Counted from the first letter of the stretch, positions 1 to 8,865 are shown. The stretch is 64,000 nucleotides of DNA from Hyphomonadaceae bacterium (GCA_016791445.1 JAEUMP010000005.1:5001-69000), one strand, 5' to 3'. Notes: a model not told the origin generated them from the sequence alone. Program-made: numbers and translations.

Positions 1-1
1 G

Positions 2-406
2 ACGGGATGGTTTCTCGTCGCCACGGTCATCGCGGCCGGCGTCGCCGCCGCCGCGCGCTGGCTCTGGCGATCGGGTGACGCCGACGTGTTCGCCGTCTTC
101 TACGGCTGGTTCATCTGGATCGCGCTGGCGTTCCTCGTGTGCGCAGGCTTCGAGGGCGGCGTCGGCGCGGACAAGATCCCGCACCGCCTCGCATGGCTTG
201 CCGCCGCCGGCGGCGTCGTCACGCTCGGCCGGCATGACCGCCACGCGCTTGTGACGGCAGGCGGCGTGGTGTTCTTCATCGCCGCGATCGCCGCGATCCT
301 CGTCGACCTCGGCGTCGATCTCATGACGGCGGCCCTCCTCTTCGGGCTTTGCGCACTGCTGGCGCTTGCAGGCGGCTACATTCTGCGCCGGAGGGCGAAA
401 GCATGA
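2..406 (+). CDS. DUF2157-like multi-pass membrane protein, C-terminal part
   Basis: This is the 3' end of a gene whose start lies before the window; the frame is open from base 2 to a TGA at 404-406. The visible 134 residues are almost wholly hydrophobic, with about four membrane segments and a short basic tail (RRRAKA). The stop overlaps the ATG of the next gene (ATGA), and that gene is a GDYXXLXY protein. DUF2157 membrane proteins commonly sit just upstream of GDYXXLXY proteins, so the family call rests mainly on this pairing and on topology. Function unknown; DUF4401 is an alternative. Confidence 0.6.
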   Translation, partial: TGWFLVATVIAAGVAAAARWLWRSGDADVFAVFYGWFIWIALAFLVCAGFEGGVGADKIPHRLAWLAAAGGVVTLGRHDRHALVTAGGVVFFIAAIAAILVDLGVDLMTAALLFGLCALLALAGGYILRRRAKA

Positions 407-1029
407 CCTTCACACTCGCCCAACGCCTCATCGCCGTCGGCGCACTCTGCCTCGCTGCGCTCATCGGCCTTGTCGTCATGGAGGGTCGCGCCCGTGCGGC
501 GGGAACGGAAGTGCTGTTGCGCATGCAGCCGGTCGATCCGCGCGCGCTGCTGACCGGCCATTATGTGATGTTGTCGTTCGCCGACCAGCTTGAACCGGGC
601 GAGCCGTGCCCGCCGCTGCGGGACCATCAGGCGTCGCCCAACTTCTTCCGCGCCGACGATGGCCAGAACTGGCTCGCGCTCAAGCCGGACGGCGATGTGC
701 ACGTCCTCGCGGGCGAATACGCCACGAAGGCCGAAGCGCTGGCGCACGCGCCGATCGCCGCGCGCGGCGCCGCGAGCTGCAGCACGACCTTCCGTCAAAT
801 ACCTGGCGCGACCGACGGCGCAGGAGACGAGGTCGCCACCGTCTTCCTGCATCTCTCCATCGACCGCTTCCACGCCGATCAGGACGAAGCGGAGGCGCTC
901 GAGGCCATCCTGCGTGACCGCACTTCGATCGACCGCGTCGCGGCCATCGTCTCCGTCGGCTCGGACGGCGCCGTCCGCACCAAGGGAGTCATGGTCGACG
1001 ACAAACGCGTCGAGTTGACCTGGTTCTGA
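403..1029 (+). CDS. GDYXXLXY domain-containing protein
   Basis: A 208-residue protein with one N-terminal membrane segment (about residues 8-27) and an exported remainder. The family signature appears as LTGHYVMLSF at about 50-59, with H in place of the usual D. The ATG at 403 is preferred to an earlier in-frame start at 349, because it overlaps the upstream stop and places the hydrophobic segment at the N-terminus. It is probably co-translated with the preceding membrane protein and may form a complex with it. The biochemical role of the family is unknown. Confidence 0.82.
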   Translation: MTFTLAQRLIAVGALCLAALIGLVVMEGRARAAGTEVLLRMQPVDPRALLTGHYVMLSFADQLEPGEPCPPLRDHQASPNFFRADDGQNWLALKPDGDVHVLAGEYATKAEALAHAPIAARGAASCSTTFRQIPGATDGAGDEVATVFLHLSIDRFHADQDEAEALEAILRDRTSIDRVAAIVSVGSDGAVRTKGVMVDDKRVELTWF

Positions 1030-1701
1030 TCAGGACGCGCGTCGCGGCAGCAGGATCGGATACAACACGAGGCCCGCGAGGAAGCCGCCGAGATGCGCTT
1101 CCCACGCGATCGGCAGGACCCCGCTGAGGCGCGCCGCCGCGGCGAGCGCCACGTTCACGAGCACGAACACCAGCCCCATCTGCAGCACCTGACGCGTCCG
1201 CAACGCGACCCGCCAGTCCGCAAACGGCGCAAGCAGATACGCCGCAAACAAGCCGCACGCTGCGCCGGACGCCCCCACCGCCGGGATCGGCGAGCCCCAG
1301 TTGATCACGACATACGCAACGCCGCCGGCTGCGGCGGAACCGAAGAACAACGCGAGAAATCTCAGCGCGCCGTCCGCGTCACGCCCGAACCGCGCCGCGA
1401 CCAATTCGCCGGTCTGCAGGATCAGCATCAGGTTGAAGAACAGATGCAACAGGCCCGCATGCACAAAGGCGTGCCCGAAAAGACTCGCCACCGCGCCGGG
1501 GACCCCGGCTTCGCCATCAACGAAGTGCGACGGCGTCACTGCAAGCGCGCCCGCCAGCGCCGCGAACGCGCGCGGATCAAGCAGGTACGACGCGACATGC
1601 GCGAGCGCGATCGCAAGCGCCAGAAGGGTGACGACACGCGGCATGCGCATCAGTCGTCCGGGCGGCGGCCCCTCCTGCTCCTGCGGTTCAAGCGTGCTCA
1701 T
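1030..1701 (-). CDS. Rhomboid family intramembrane serine protease
   Basis: A 223-residue six-helix membrane protein that should cleave transmembrane substrates inside the inner membrane. The HxxxHxxxxHxxxN array of the second helix is visible (H77, H81, H86, N90), the nucleophile sits in GASG (S145), and the catalytic histidine is H203 in EAHLGGFLAG. The start at 1701 (MSTLEPQ) gives a short cytoplasmic tail; a start at 1758 is also open but would overlap the enoyl-CoA hydratase gene upstream by 16 bases. The gene follows that hydratase on the same strand. Substrates cannot be predicted. Confidence 0.9.
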   Translation of the reverse strand: MSTLEPQEQEGPPPGRLMRMPRVVTLLALAIALAHVASYLLDPRAFAALAGALAVTPSHFVDGEAGVPGAVASLFGHAFVHAGLLHLFFNLMLILQTGELVAARFGRDADGALRFLALFFGSAAAGGVAYVVINWGSPIPAVGASGAACGLFAAYLLAPFADWRVALRTRQVLQMGLVFVLVNVALAAAARLSGVLPIAWEAHLGGFLAGLVLYPILLPRRAS

Positions 1702-1742
1702 GTCCGCCCATGTGGGAAGCGCGCGCGACGGGCGCCACCACC

Positions 1743-2528
1743 TCAGGCGCCCTTCCACTCCGGCTTGCGCTTCTGCGCGAACGCCATCGGACCTTCCTTG
1801 AGATCGTCGCTGCGGAACATCGCCTGGATCGCGGGATACTTGTTCTGGTTGGCGAGACCTGCGGCGACCGTCGGCTCCTCAAGGCCCTTGTAGACCGCCT
1901 CCTTCGATGCGCGGATCGACATCGGGCTGAGTTCGAGAATCTGCGCCGCCCATTTCTTCGCAACATCGACCGATTGCCCCGCCGGCGCGACCTCGTTCAC
2001 GAAGCCGAGCTCCTTGCCTTCTTTCGCGGAAACATGACGCCCGGTGAGGATCATCCCCATCGCCTGTTTCAACCCGATCTGGCGCGGCAATCGATGCAAG
2101 CCGCCCGCAAGCGCGGCGAGCCCTACGCGCGGCTCCGGCAAAGCGAACGTCGCGTTCTCCGCCGCGATGATAAGATCGCAGGCGAGCGCAATTTCAAAAC
2201 CGCCGCCCATCGCCACGCCGTTCACCGCTGCGATCACCGGCTTGGTCAGATCATAGCGGCTCGTGAGTCCGCCGAAGCCCGTGGCCGGCGTCCACATCTT
2301 GCCGCCCATCGCCTGATATTTGAGGTCATTGCCCGCGCTGAAAGCCTTTTCCCCGGCGCCTGTCACGATCGCGACCCAGAGTTCGGGATCGGCCGCGAAT
2401 TCGTTGAACACTTCTTCCATCTCGGAATTCGCCGGCGGGTGAACGGAGTTCATCACCTCTGCACGGTTGATGGTGACGACGAGCAGTCGACCGTCTTTTT
2501 CGGTCTTCACGAATTCACGTTGGGTCAT
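1743..2528 (-). CDS. Enoyl-CoA hydratase/isomerase family protein (crotonase fold)
   Basis: A 261-residue crotonase-fold protein, the usual family length. The CoA/oxyanion-hole segments are visible (AFSAGNDLKY near 63-72 and NGVAMGGGFEIAL near 104-116), and the catalytic-glutamate region reads PEPRVGL near 131-137. It should hydrate or isomerise an enoyl-CoA thioester in the cytoplasm, but crotonases are too diverse to fix the substrate. It lies 12 bases downstream of the gamma carbonic anhydrase gene on the same strand and is followed by the rhomboid gene, so a three-gene unit is likely. Confidence 0.9.
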   Translation of the reverse strand: MTQREFVKTEKDGRLLVVTINRAEVMNSVHPPANSEMEEVFNEFAADPELWVAIVTGAGEKAFSAGNDLKYQAMGGKMWTPATGFGGLTSRYDLTKPVIAAVNGVAMGGGFEIALACDLIIAAENATFALPEPRVGLAALAGGLHRLPRQIGLKQAMGMILTGRHVSAKEGKELGFVNEVAPAGQSVDVAKKWAAQILELSPMSIRASKEAVYKGLEEPTVAAGLANQNKYPAIQAMFRSDDLKEGPMAFAQKRKPEWKGA

Positions 2529-2540
2529 CGTCGTACTCCT

Positions 2541-3077
2541 TCAGATCGTGCGAGACGTCGCGAGATCGCGCGCATACCGCTGCCAGTTTTCCACATAGTG
2601 CTGTGCGGAGAAGCGGTTCATCTGCACCTGCTGCTCCGTCATTTCACGCGCCACCCGCGCTGGCGCGCCGGTGATGAGTTGTCCCGGTTCGAAACTCTTG
2701 CGTTCCGTGACCAGCGAATGCGCGCCGACGAGGCAGTTCGCACCGATCTGTGCGTGGTTCAGCACTGTCGCCTTGATGCCGATCAGGGCGTTGTCGCCGA
2801 TGGTGCAGCCGTGCAGCATCACCTGATGACCGATGGTGACGCCTTTGCCGATCGTCAGCGGCGCGCCCATGTCCGTGTGCAGCACAGAGCCGTCCTGCAC
2901 GTTCGAATTTTCGCCGACGACGATGGGTTCATTGTCGCCGCGCAGCACCGCGCCGAACCACACGCTTGCATTGCGCTTGAGAATCACCCGGCCGATCAGC
3001 ACCGCCGTGGGCGCCACCCAGAACGCGCCCGCCTCCTCGACCTCGAGATCGGCGTCCGCCAATCGATAGATGTGCAT
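2541..3077 (-). CDS. Gamma-class carbonic anhydrase-like protein (left-handed beta-helix)
   Basis: A 178-residue hexapeptide-repeat protein. The three histidines that bind metal in gamma carbonic anhydrases are all present: H67 in SVLHTD, H84 in IGHQ and H89 in LHGC. Isoleucine- and valine-spaced turns of the beta-helix run through residues 20-140. The ATG at 3077 is chosen over one at 3164 because an AGGAG lies 6-10 bases upstream and the family N-terminus begins there. Many homologues are annotated only as transferases; whether this one is an active anhydrase is not certain. Confidence 0.9.
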   Translation of the reverse strand: MHIYRLADADLEVEEAGAFWVAPTAVLIGRVILKRNASVWFGAVLRGDNEPIVVGENSNVQDGSVLHTDMGAPLTIGKGVTIGHQVMLHGCTIGDNALIGIKATVLNHAQIGANCLVGAHSLVTERKSFEPGQLITGAPARVAREMTEQQVQMNRFSAQHYVENWQRYARDLATSRTI

Positions 3078-3304
3078 GAGCCGCTCCTTCGCAGTCGCAA
3101 AACATTCACGCCGCCGCAACGCGACGTTAACCTTCTTCGTCGTCTTATGAGCGTCATGGCGCACCTACAAGGCGCGCTGTCTGGAACAAGGAGAAGCCCA
3201 GTGGGGTCATGCCGCGCTGCAAGCGCGCCCCGCCTAAGCCCCAAGGACGCCGGAACGGCGCCGGGCCGCCTCTCTTCGAGTCTCGACAATTCGATCGTCC
3301 ACAC

Positions 3305-3333
3305 CGCCGTCGGCTCCGCGCCGGCGGCGTTTT
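3305..3333 (+). terminator. Rho-independent terminator with no annotated gene before it
   Basis: A nine-pair stem (3305-3313 with 3321-3329, one G-U pair) around a seven-base loop is followed by TTTT on the + strand. The gene to the left is on the - strand and phoH starts at 3364, so this would end a short + strand transcript or act as a leader attenuator for phoH. Confidence 0.55.
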
Positions 3334-3363
3334 CATTTCTGCATACGTCCTAGGAGGGGTTCC

Positions 3364-4125
3364 ATGGCGAAGCGTCCAATGAAGCGTGCGACACGCGAGA
3401 CCACGCGGGAAACCCGAGCGAACGCCCGGGATGATGCGCGCGGCAGGCTGCAGGTCGTGCACGGCGGCTGGGATCCCGCAAACGACTCGAACCGCGACCA
3501 GAGCTACATCAAGACCATCAAGGCCAAGTCCAAAGGCCAGGAGCGCCTCATCAAGGCGATCGACAGCGACAACCTCGTTCTCGCCCTCGGCCCTGCCGGT
3601 ACGGGCAAGACGTATCTCGCCATCGCCAAGGCGGTGGAAGCGCTCGAAGCCGGCAAGGTCGGCCGCATCGTGCTTTCGCGACCGGCGGTGGAAGCGGGTG
3701 AATCGCTCGGCTTCCTGCCCGGCGCCATGGAAGACAAGCTCGCGCCCTATCTGCGCCCGCTCTACGACGCGCTGTCCGATCGCCTCTCCCCCAAGCGGCT
3801 GAAATCGCTGATGGCGGAAGGGCTTATCGAAATTGCGCCTGTCGGCTTCATGCGCGGGCGCACGCTCAACAACGCGTTCGTCGTCATCGACGAAGCGCAG
3901 AACTGCACCTTCGGGCAGATCAAGATGCTGCTCACGCGCCTCGGCTGGCACTCGACGATGGTCGTGACCGGCGATCCCGCACAGACCGATCTCCTGCCCG
4001 AACTTTCGGGCCTCGCGGAAGCGGCCAACCGCCTCGACAATCTTCCCGATGTGTCGGTCGTTCGCCTCGAGGAACAGGACATCGTGCGTCACCCGCTCGT
4101 CGCGAAGATGCTGACGGTGCTGTAG
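3364..4125 (+). CDS. phoH: PhoH family ATPase
   Basis: A 253-residue cytoplasmic P-loop ATPase of the PhoH family. Walker A is GPAGTGKT at 76-83 and Walker B is VVIDEAQN at 173-180, with the downstream VVTGDPAQTD sensor motif. The N-terminal 30 residues are basic and low in complexity. The start has a strong AGGAGGGG 4 bases before the ATG. The family is linked to RNA metabolism and phosphate or stress responses. The ybeY gene that often accompanies phoH paralogues is absent, so this is the stand-alone type. Confidence 0.93.
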   Translation: MAKRPMKRATRETTRETRANARDDARGRLQVVHGGWDPANDSNRDQSYIKTIKAKSKGQERLIKAIDSDNLVLALGPAGTGKTYLAIAKAVEALEAGKVGRIVLSRPAVEAGESLGFLPGAMEDKLAPYLRPLYDALSDRLSPKRLKSLMAEGLIEIAPVGFMRGRTLNNAFVVIDEAQNCTFGQIKMLLTRLGWHSTMVVTGDPAQTDLLPELSGLAEAANRLDNLPDVSVVRLEEQDIVRHPLVAKMLTVL

Positions 4126-4200
4126 GTTTCGTCATTCAGATTTCGGTAACCGCGACTCGCGCTTACTCAACGCATCAGCAACTGGCTTGAAGGGCGGATC

Positions 4201-4222
4201 AGCCGGAGCGCAAGCTCCGGCT
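4201..4222. terminator. Perfect hairpin between convergent genes
   Basis: AGCCGGAGC pairs perfectly with GCTCCGGCT around a GCAA loop, between the convergent phoH and SixA-like genes. No strong T-run follows on either strand, so it is only a possible bidirectional terminator. Confidence 0.4.
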
Positions 4223-4242
4223 GCTTCCGTTCTCGCATCCCT

Positions 4243-4758
4243 TCACGCGTCGCGCGGCGGTGACCATGCGCCGATGAAGCGCGACGACGTCGACTCCAGA
4301 TCGCCGCCCTCGACCTCGAACGCCACCCACGACGCCGTCGGCATGTCGCCGAGAAAGGCGCGGGCGAGCGCGCTGCGGTCGCCGCTCCGCTCGATGAGCG
4401 TGGCGACGAGTTCGTGCATGCCCGGATTATGGCCCACCATCAGGACGCACGCGGCCGCGACAGGCGCTGCATGATCGGCCGCCGCCCAGATCGTTTGCGG
4501 GTCCGCGAGATAGAGGTCATCGTCGTACGCTGGCGCCGCGTCCGGCGCGATGTCGCCGCCGGCGATGACGGCCGTCTCGACCGTGCGCACCGCGTTGGAC
4601 GCCTGCACCACGGTCGGGACGAGTCCCTGCTCCCGCATCGCGCCCGCAGCGAGCAGGGCCTCACGACGTCCGCGCGCCGTGAGGCCACGGGCGCGATCGC
4701 TCGCCGCTTCATGGTCGCGCACAGCCTTGGCGTGGCGCATGAGAATGAACACCGGCAT
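4243..4758 (-). CDS. SixA-like histidine phosphatase family protein
   Basis: A 171-residue member of the histidine phosphatase (phosphoglycerate mutase-like) superfamily in its short SixA form. The phosphohistidine motif is MRHAK (R8, H9), the second arginine is in ASNAVRT (R58), and the other catalytic histidine is H110 in VGHNPGM. SixA proteins remove phosphate from phosphohistidine or small phospho-substrates. The gene diverges from the glycosyltransferase gene and converges on phoH. No partner phosphorelay gene is adjacent, so the substrate is open. Confidence 0.9.
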   Translation of the reverse strand: MPVFILMRHAKAVRDHEAASDRARGLTARGRREALLAAGAMREQGLVPTVVQASNAVRTVETAVIAGGDIAPDAAPAYDDDLYLADPQTIWAAADHAAPVAAACVLMVGHNPGMHELVATLIERSGDRSALARAFLGDMPTASWVAFEVEGGDLESTSSRFIGAWSPPRDA

Positions 4759-4850
4759 GACCGCCCCTGTGCATCGTCACGCCGTGACAGGCAATGCGCC
4801 TCCCGCAGTTTGTGTTGCGCTGCGTGCATTTCCCGTGTCACCGTAAGCCC

Positions 4851-6287
4851 ATGGGGACGTTTGGGGGACGCGCGGCGCGATCGCGCCCGGCTGCATTTCA
4901 TGAATCCGACCAAGCGCTGGAGACGGCGTGCGCCGGGCTTCGCCGCAAGCGGAAGGACCTGTCGGCGCGCCACGTGCTCTCCTTCGGTCAGTACGTCTTT
5001 GTCCTGCTCGTCGGCGGCGCGGGCGTCTGGGCGGCGCAAGCGGGATGGCTGAGCGGCGCGATGACCGTTTCGGTGCTCGTCATTGTCGGCTCCGCCATCT
5101 TCTCCTTGACGGTTGCGCTCCGGGTCGCCGCCGCAGCGACGATCTTCAGGACGCCCGAGCCGCTCGAGGTCCGCTGGACCGCCCCGCTGCCCATCTACAC
5201 CGTGTTGTGCCCTTTGCGGCGCGAGGCGCAGTCCCTGCCCTCGCTGGTCGCCGCACTGCGCCGTCTGGACTATCCGGCGGACCGCCTCGATGTGCGATTG
5301 GTGCTGGAGGCCGACGATCAAGAGACGGCCCGTGCGCTCGAGACCATCGCGCTTCCCCGGGAATTCACGGTCGTGCGCGTCCCGGCAGCCGCACCGCGCA
5401 CCAAGCCGAAAGCGCTGAATTATGCGCTCTGCGAAGCGCGCGGTGAATTCGTCGCCATTTATGACGCCGAGGACGTGCCCGACCGGTCGCAGCTGCGCGC
5501 CGCACTCGACGCCTTCGCGGCGGGCGGCAAAGGCCTGGGCGCCGTGCAGGCGCCGCTGCTGATCGACAACGGCGGCGCAAGCTGGATCTCCAGTCAGTTC
5601 GCCGCCGAATACGCGATCCAGTTTCTCGGCATCGTGCCGCTGCTGACGCATTTCGGCCTCGCGCCGCCGCTGGGCGGCACAAGCAACCACTTCCGCCGCG
5701 AAGCCCTCGAAGAGGCCGGCGGCTGGGACCCGTACAACGTCACCGAGGACGCCGATCTCGGCTACCGCCTCGCGCGCTTCGGCTGGCGCATCGGCGACAT
5801 CGCGCCGCCGACATGGGAAGAAGCGCCGGAAAATCTCGTCGCCTGGCTCCGCCAGCGCGCACGCTGGATCAAGGGCCATCTGCAGACGTGGCTCGTCCTG
5901 ATGCGCAATCCTCGCCGCACCTTGCGCGAGATGGGGCTCGCGCCGTTCCTGGCGATGCAGCTCGTGCTCGGCGGCGGCCTGCTGGCTGCGGTCGCGCACG
6001 GCCCCCTGTTCGTGCTGCTCGCCGCCATACCGTTCACCGGCGTGACGCCGCCGCACGTGGTGGCGCTGACGCTGGTGATCTTCGGTTACGCCACGGCGGC
6101 GCTGGCCGCCCTCTTTGCCGCCGTCCGGCTGCGGGAGCCGCGCATCGGGCTTGCGGCGCTGACCATGCCGCTCTACTGGCCGCTCTCCACCATCGCTGCG
6201 GCGTGGGCGGTCTTCCAGCTTGTCGTGCGTCCGCACCACTGGTCCAAGACCGAACATGGCCGGGCCCGACGCAAGACCCCGACCTGA
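4851..6287 (+). CDS. Family 2 glycosyltransferase, membrane-bound, processive type
   Basis: A 478-residue inner-membrane GT2 enzyme. Two membrane segments precede the catalytic domain, which carries the nucleotide-sugar/metal region YDAEDVPD near 204-211, the catalytic TEDADLGYR near 298 and QRARW near 334, the D,D,D,QxxRW pattern of processive GT2 enzymes such as cellulose synthases. Three or more C-terminal membrane segments follow. The ATG at 4851 is preferred to one at 4794, though its ribosome binding site is weak. A tiny membrane protein gene begins directly after the stop. The sugar polymer made is unknown. Confidence 0.88.
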   Translation: MGTFGGRAARSRPAAFHESDQALETACAGLRRKRKDLSARHVLSFGQYVFVLLVGGAGVWAAQAGWLSGAMTVSVLVIVGSAIFSLTVALRVAAAATIFRTPEPLEVRWTAPLPIYTVLCPLRREAQSLPSLVAALRRLDYPADRLDVRLVLEADDQETARALETIALPREFTVVRVPAAAPRTKPKALNYALCEARGEFVAIYDAEDVPDRSQLRAALDAFAAGGKGLGAVQAPLLIDNGGASWISSQFAAEYAIQFLGIVPLLTHFGLAPPLGGTSNHFRREALEEAGGWDPYNVTEDADLGYRLARFGWRIGDIAPPTWEEAPENLVAWLRQRARWIKGHLQTWLVLMRNPRRTLREMGLAPFLAMQLVLGGGLLAAVAHGPLFVLLAAIPFTGVTPPHVVALTLVIFGYATAALAALFAAVRLREPRIGLAALTMPLYWPLSTIAAAWAVFQLVVRPHHWSKTEHGRARRKTPT

Positions 6288-6503
6288 ATGTCCCTGACCG
6301 TCACGCTCGCGATCCTGATCCCGGCGGCGCTGCTCTTCGCCTTCGGCTCCTGGAAGAGCGCGCAGCCCGCCGATCCGCTGAAGCCGCGCCTCATTCCATG
6401 GCGTCCGATCATCATCATCTCGGCTGTCATCGCCCTGCTGATGCTCGTCCACCTCGTCAACACGTTCGGATTCGAGACAGGCGGCCGCACCGGCATGCGT
6501 TGA
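6288..6503 (+). CDS. Small two-segment membrane protein, unknown function
   Basis: A 71-residue protein with two hydrophobic segments (about 3-22 and 42-62) separated by a proline- and lysine-containing loop. Its ATG follows the glycosyltransferase TGA with no gap, so the two are probably translated together and it may be an accessory subunit of that enzyme. No motif identifies a function. Confidence 0.7.
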   Translation: MSLTVTLAILIPAALLFAFGSWKSAQPADPLKPRLIPWRPIIIISAVIALLMLVHLVNTFGFETGGRTGMR

Positions 6504-6555
6504 GCCCGCGCCATAGCCGGTCTAGGATTCTTCTGAACACGCAGGAGACGCGACG

Positions 6556-7755
6556 ATGGCAGACAGCGCCGGACACCTTGAAGCCTTCCGGAAGGAAACA
6601 CGGGACTGGCTGGAGGCCAACTGCCCGCCGTCCATGCGTACGCCGATGCCCGAAGGCGAAGTCGTCTGGGGCGGCAGGAACGCGACCTTCAAGAATCCGG
6701 AGTCGAAACTCTGGCTCGAGCGCATGGGCGCCAAAGGCTGGACTGCGCCGGTCTGGCCCAAGGAGTACGGCGGCGGCGGCCTGACGCCGGCAGAGAATGC
6801 CGTGCTTCAGGACGAACTCCGCAAGATCAAGGCGCGCCCGCCCCTCTTCTCGTTCGGCCTCTGGATGTTCGGGCCGGTGCTGCTGGAATACGGCAACGAG
6901 GCGCAGAAGAAGGAACACCTCCCGAAGATCGTGCGCGGCGAGATCCGCTGGTGCCAGGGCTATTCCGAACCGGGCGCGGGCTCCGATCTCGCGGGCCTGC
7001 AGACGCGCTGCGAAGACAAGGGCGACCACTATCTGATCAATGGCCAGAAGGTCTGGACGAGCTACGCCAACGAAGCCGACTGGATCTTCTGCCTCGTGCG
7101 CACGGACACGACGACGAAGCACGAAGGCATCTCGTTCATCCTCTTCGACATGACATCGCCGGGCGTCGAGACGCGGCCGATCCTGCTGATCTCGGGCTCG
7201 TCGCCCTTCTGCGAGACGTTCTTCACGGACGTGAAGGTCCCGAAGGAAAACCTCGTCGGCAAGCTCAATGGCGGTTGGGAAATCGCCAAGCGCCTGCTGA
7301 TGTATGAGCGCACCAACATATCGTCTTCCGGATTCGGCGGCGCGGGCGGCCTTTCGCTGCACGACATCGCCACGCGGTATGTCGGCACGGAGAACGGCAA
7401 GCTCTCCGACGCCGATCTGCGCGCGCGCATCGCCGAGCACATGATGTTCGATCGCGCCTTCGGGCTGACGGTGCGCCGCTCGACCGAGGAGGCCAAGGCC
7501 GGCGGCAATGTCGGCCACATGGCGTCGATGTTCAAAGTCGCTGCGGCGACGCTGAACCAGGAGAAATCCGAACTCACCATCGAGGCGCTCGGCAATCGCG
7601 GTCTGGGCTGGTCTGGCGACGGCTTTGAGCCGACGGAACTGAAGGCCACGCGCGACTGGCTGCGATCGAAGGGCAACTCCATCGAGGGCGGCACCAGCGA
7701 GATCAATCTCAACGTGATCGCCAAGCGCGTGCTCGGCCTGCGCGATCACCAGTAG
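6556..7755 (+). CDS. Acyl-CoA dehydrogenase, FAD-dependent
   Basis: A 399-residue acyl-CoA dehydrogenase that oxidises an acyl-CoA at C2-C3 and passes electrons to ETF. The FAD-binding motif is [14 protein letters not shown] near 132-145, and the C-terminal IEGGTSEINLNVIAKRVLGL motif is intact. An AGGAG lies 8 bases before the ATG. A second, shorter dehydrogenase lies downstream on the same strand beyond a lipoprotein and an isomerase, which suggests one operon and perhaps a two-subunit enzyme. Chain-length preference cannot be read from sequence. Confidence 0.93.
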   Translation: MADSAGHLEAFRKETRDWLEANCPPSMRTPMPEGEVVWGGRNATFKNPESKLWLERMGAKGWTAPVWPKEYGGGGLTPAENAVLQDELRKIKARPPLFSFGLWMFGPVLLEYGNEAQKKEHLPKIVRGEIRWCQGYSEPGAGSDLAGLQTRCEDKGDHYLINGQKVWTSYANEADWIFCLVRTDTTTKHEGISFILFDMTSPGVETRPILLISGSSPFCETFFTDVKVPKENLVGKLNGGWEIAKRLLMYERTNISSSGFGGAGGLSLHDIATRYVGTENGKLSDADLRARIAEHMMFDRAFGLTVRRSTEEAKAGGNVGHMASMFKVAAATLNQEKSELTIEALGNRGLGWSGDGFEPTELKATRDWLRSKGNSIEGGTSEINLNVIAKRVLGLRDHQ

Positions 7756-7762
7756 GTCGCGC

Positions 7763-8260
7763 ATGAACCGCCTTCTCGCTGTCGGCGTGCTCTTGCTCGC
7801 GCTCGTCGGCTGCCAGCGTCATGACGCCGACGCGCCACCAGAAGCTCCAGCCGCCGACGTCGCAGTCGGCTGGCAGCTAACAGACCTGCCGGAGGAAACA
7901 TCGATCACCTACCGGGATTCCGTCGACGCGCCGGGAGTGACCCTGACCTGCACGCGGGCGGACAAGGTGTTCAGCATGCGGGCGCCCAATCCGGTGGAGA
8001 TCGCGCCGATCGAAAGAGAAACGGCGACGATCACGCTCGGCTACGAGACGTTTGTCCTTGCCGTGGCGCAGGAGGGTGAAGGAGCATTGCTCGCATCGGC
8101 GCCCGTCGCGCCGCAGTTGCTGCGCGCGCTCACGGATGCGAAGTCCGCGCGGCTGGGCTTCCGCGACGGCTTCATAGAAACCGGCGTCGACACCGACGGC
8201 GTGTTTCTCGCCTTCTCCAAGCGCTGCGAAGCGCTGACGGCGATGGACCCCGCGCCATGA
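7763..8260 (+). CDS. Putative lipoprotein, unknown function
   Basis: A 165-residue protein with a lipoprotein signal peptide: a short positive start, a leucine-rich core and an LVGC lipobox with the modified cysteine at about residue 17. The rest has two further cysteines (in LTCTR and KRCEA) that may pair outside the cytoplasm. It starts 7 bases after the acyl-CoA dehydrogenase stop and overlaps the next gene by ATGA, so it sits inside that operon. No known domain is recognised. Confidence 0.78.
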   Translation: MNRLLAVGVLLLALVGCQRHDADAPPEAPAADVAVGWQLTDLPEETSITYRDSVDAPGVTLTCTRADKVFSMRAPNPVEIAPIERETATITLGYETFVLAVAQEGEGALLASAPVAPQLLRALTDAKSARLGFRDGFIETGVDTDGVFLAFSKRCEALTAMDPAP

Positions 8261-8865
8261 GCCGCCCCATTCTCGAATTCTGGCACGAGTTCGCCAGCAC
8301 CTACTCCTATATCGCCGCGATGCGGGTGGAGGCCGAGGCCGCGCGTCACGACGTCGAGATCGTGTGGCGCCCGTTCCTGCTCGGTCCGATCTTCGGCGCG
8401 CAGGGACTGACGGACTCCCCCTTCAACATCTACGCTGACAAGGGCCGCTATATGTGGCGCGACATGGCGCGGCTGTGTGACGACTACGGTCTCGCTTTCC
8501 GCAAGCCGTCGGTGTTTCCACGCAATGGCCTGCTGGCGGCGCGCGTGGCGGTGAGGGGCGTGCGTGACGGCTGGGGCGCGGCGTTCATCCGCGGCGTCTA
8601 CGAAGCGAACTTCGTCCACGACAGGGACATCACCGACGCCGCCGTGCTCGCGCCGATCGTCATCGCGGCTGGCGGCGACGCCGAGCGCGCCTTCACGGAC
8701 GCCGCCGACGACGCAATCAAGACGGCGCTCCGCCGCCAGACCGAGGAAGCGCAGGCGCGCGGCGTCTTCGGGGCGCCGAGTTTCACCACCGCCGACGGCG
8801 AACTTTTCTGGGGCCATGACCGGCTCGAACAAGCCCTGCAATGGGCCGTCAAACACCATCACTGA
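8257..8865 (+). CDS. 2-hydroxychromene-2-carboxylate isomerase family protein (DsbA fold)
   Basis: A 202-residue thioredoxin-fold protein of the HCCA isomerase/kappa-GST family. The N-terminal EFASTYSYIAAM segment holds the serine that replaces the redox cysteine in this family, and the C-terminal GVFGAPSFTTADGELFWGHDRL motif is characteristic. HCCA isomerases act with glutathione in aromatic degradation, but many homologues occur beside acyl-CoA genes with no proven substrate. It overlaps the upstream lipoprotein gene by four bases and precedes an acyl-CoA dehydrogenase by 12. Confidence 0.9.
   Translation: MSRPILEFWHEFASTYSYIAAMRVEAEAARHDVEIVWRPFLLGPIFGAQGLTDSPFNIYADKGRYMWRDMARLCDDYGLAFRKPSVFPRNGLLAARVAVRGVRDGWGAAFIRGVYEANFVHDRDITDAAVLAPIVIAAGGDAERAFTDAADDAIKTALRRQTEEAQARGVFGAPSFTTADGELFWGHDRLEQALQWAVKHHH

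Noticed and set aside
1710-3353. A 547-residue open frame on the + strand
   Set aside because: It lies antisense to the well-supported enoyl-CoA hydratase and carbonic anhydrase genes and has an Arg/His-rich composition typical of GC-rich shadow frames.
3209-3381. A small basic ORF between carbonic anhydrase and phoH
   Set aside because: It runs through the terminator hairpin and into phoH in another frame, with no convincing ribosome site.
4440-6452. A 670-residue open frame on the - strand
   Set aside because: It is antisense to the glycosyltransferase gene, rich in Gln/Arg/Asp with no domain, and overlaps the SixA-like gene in another frame.
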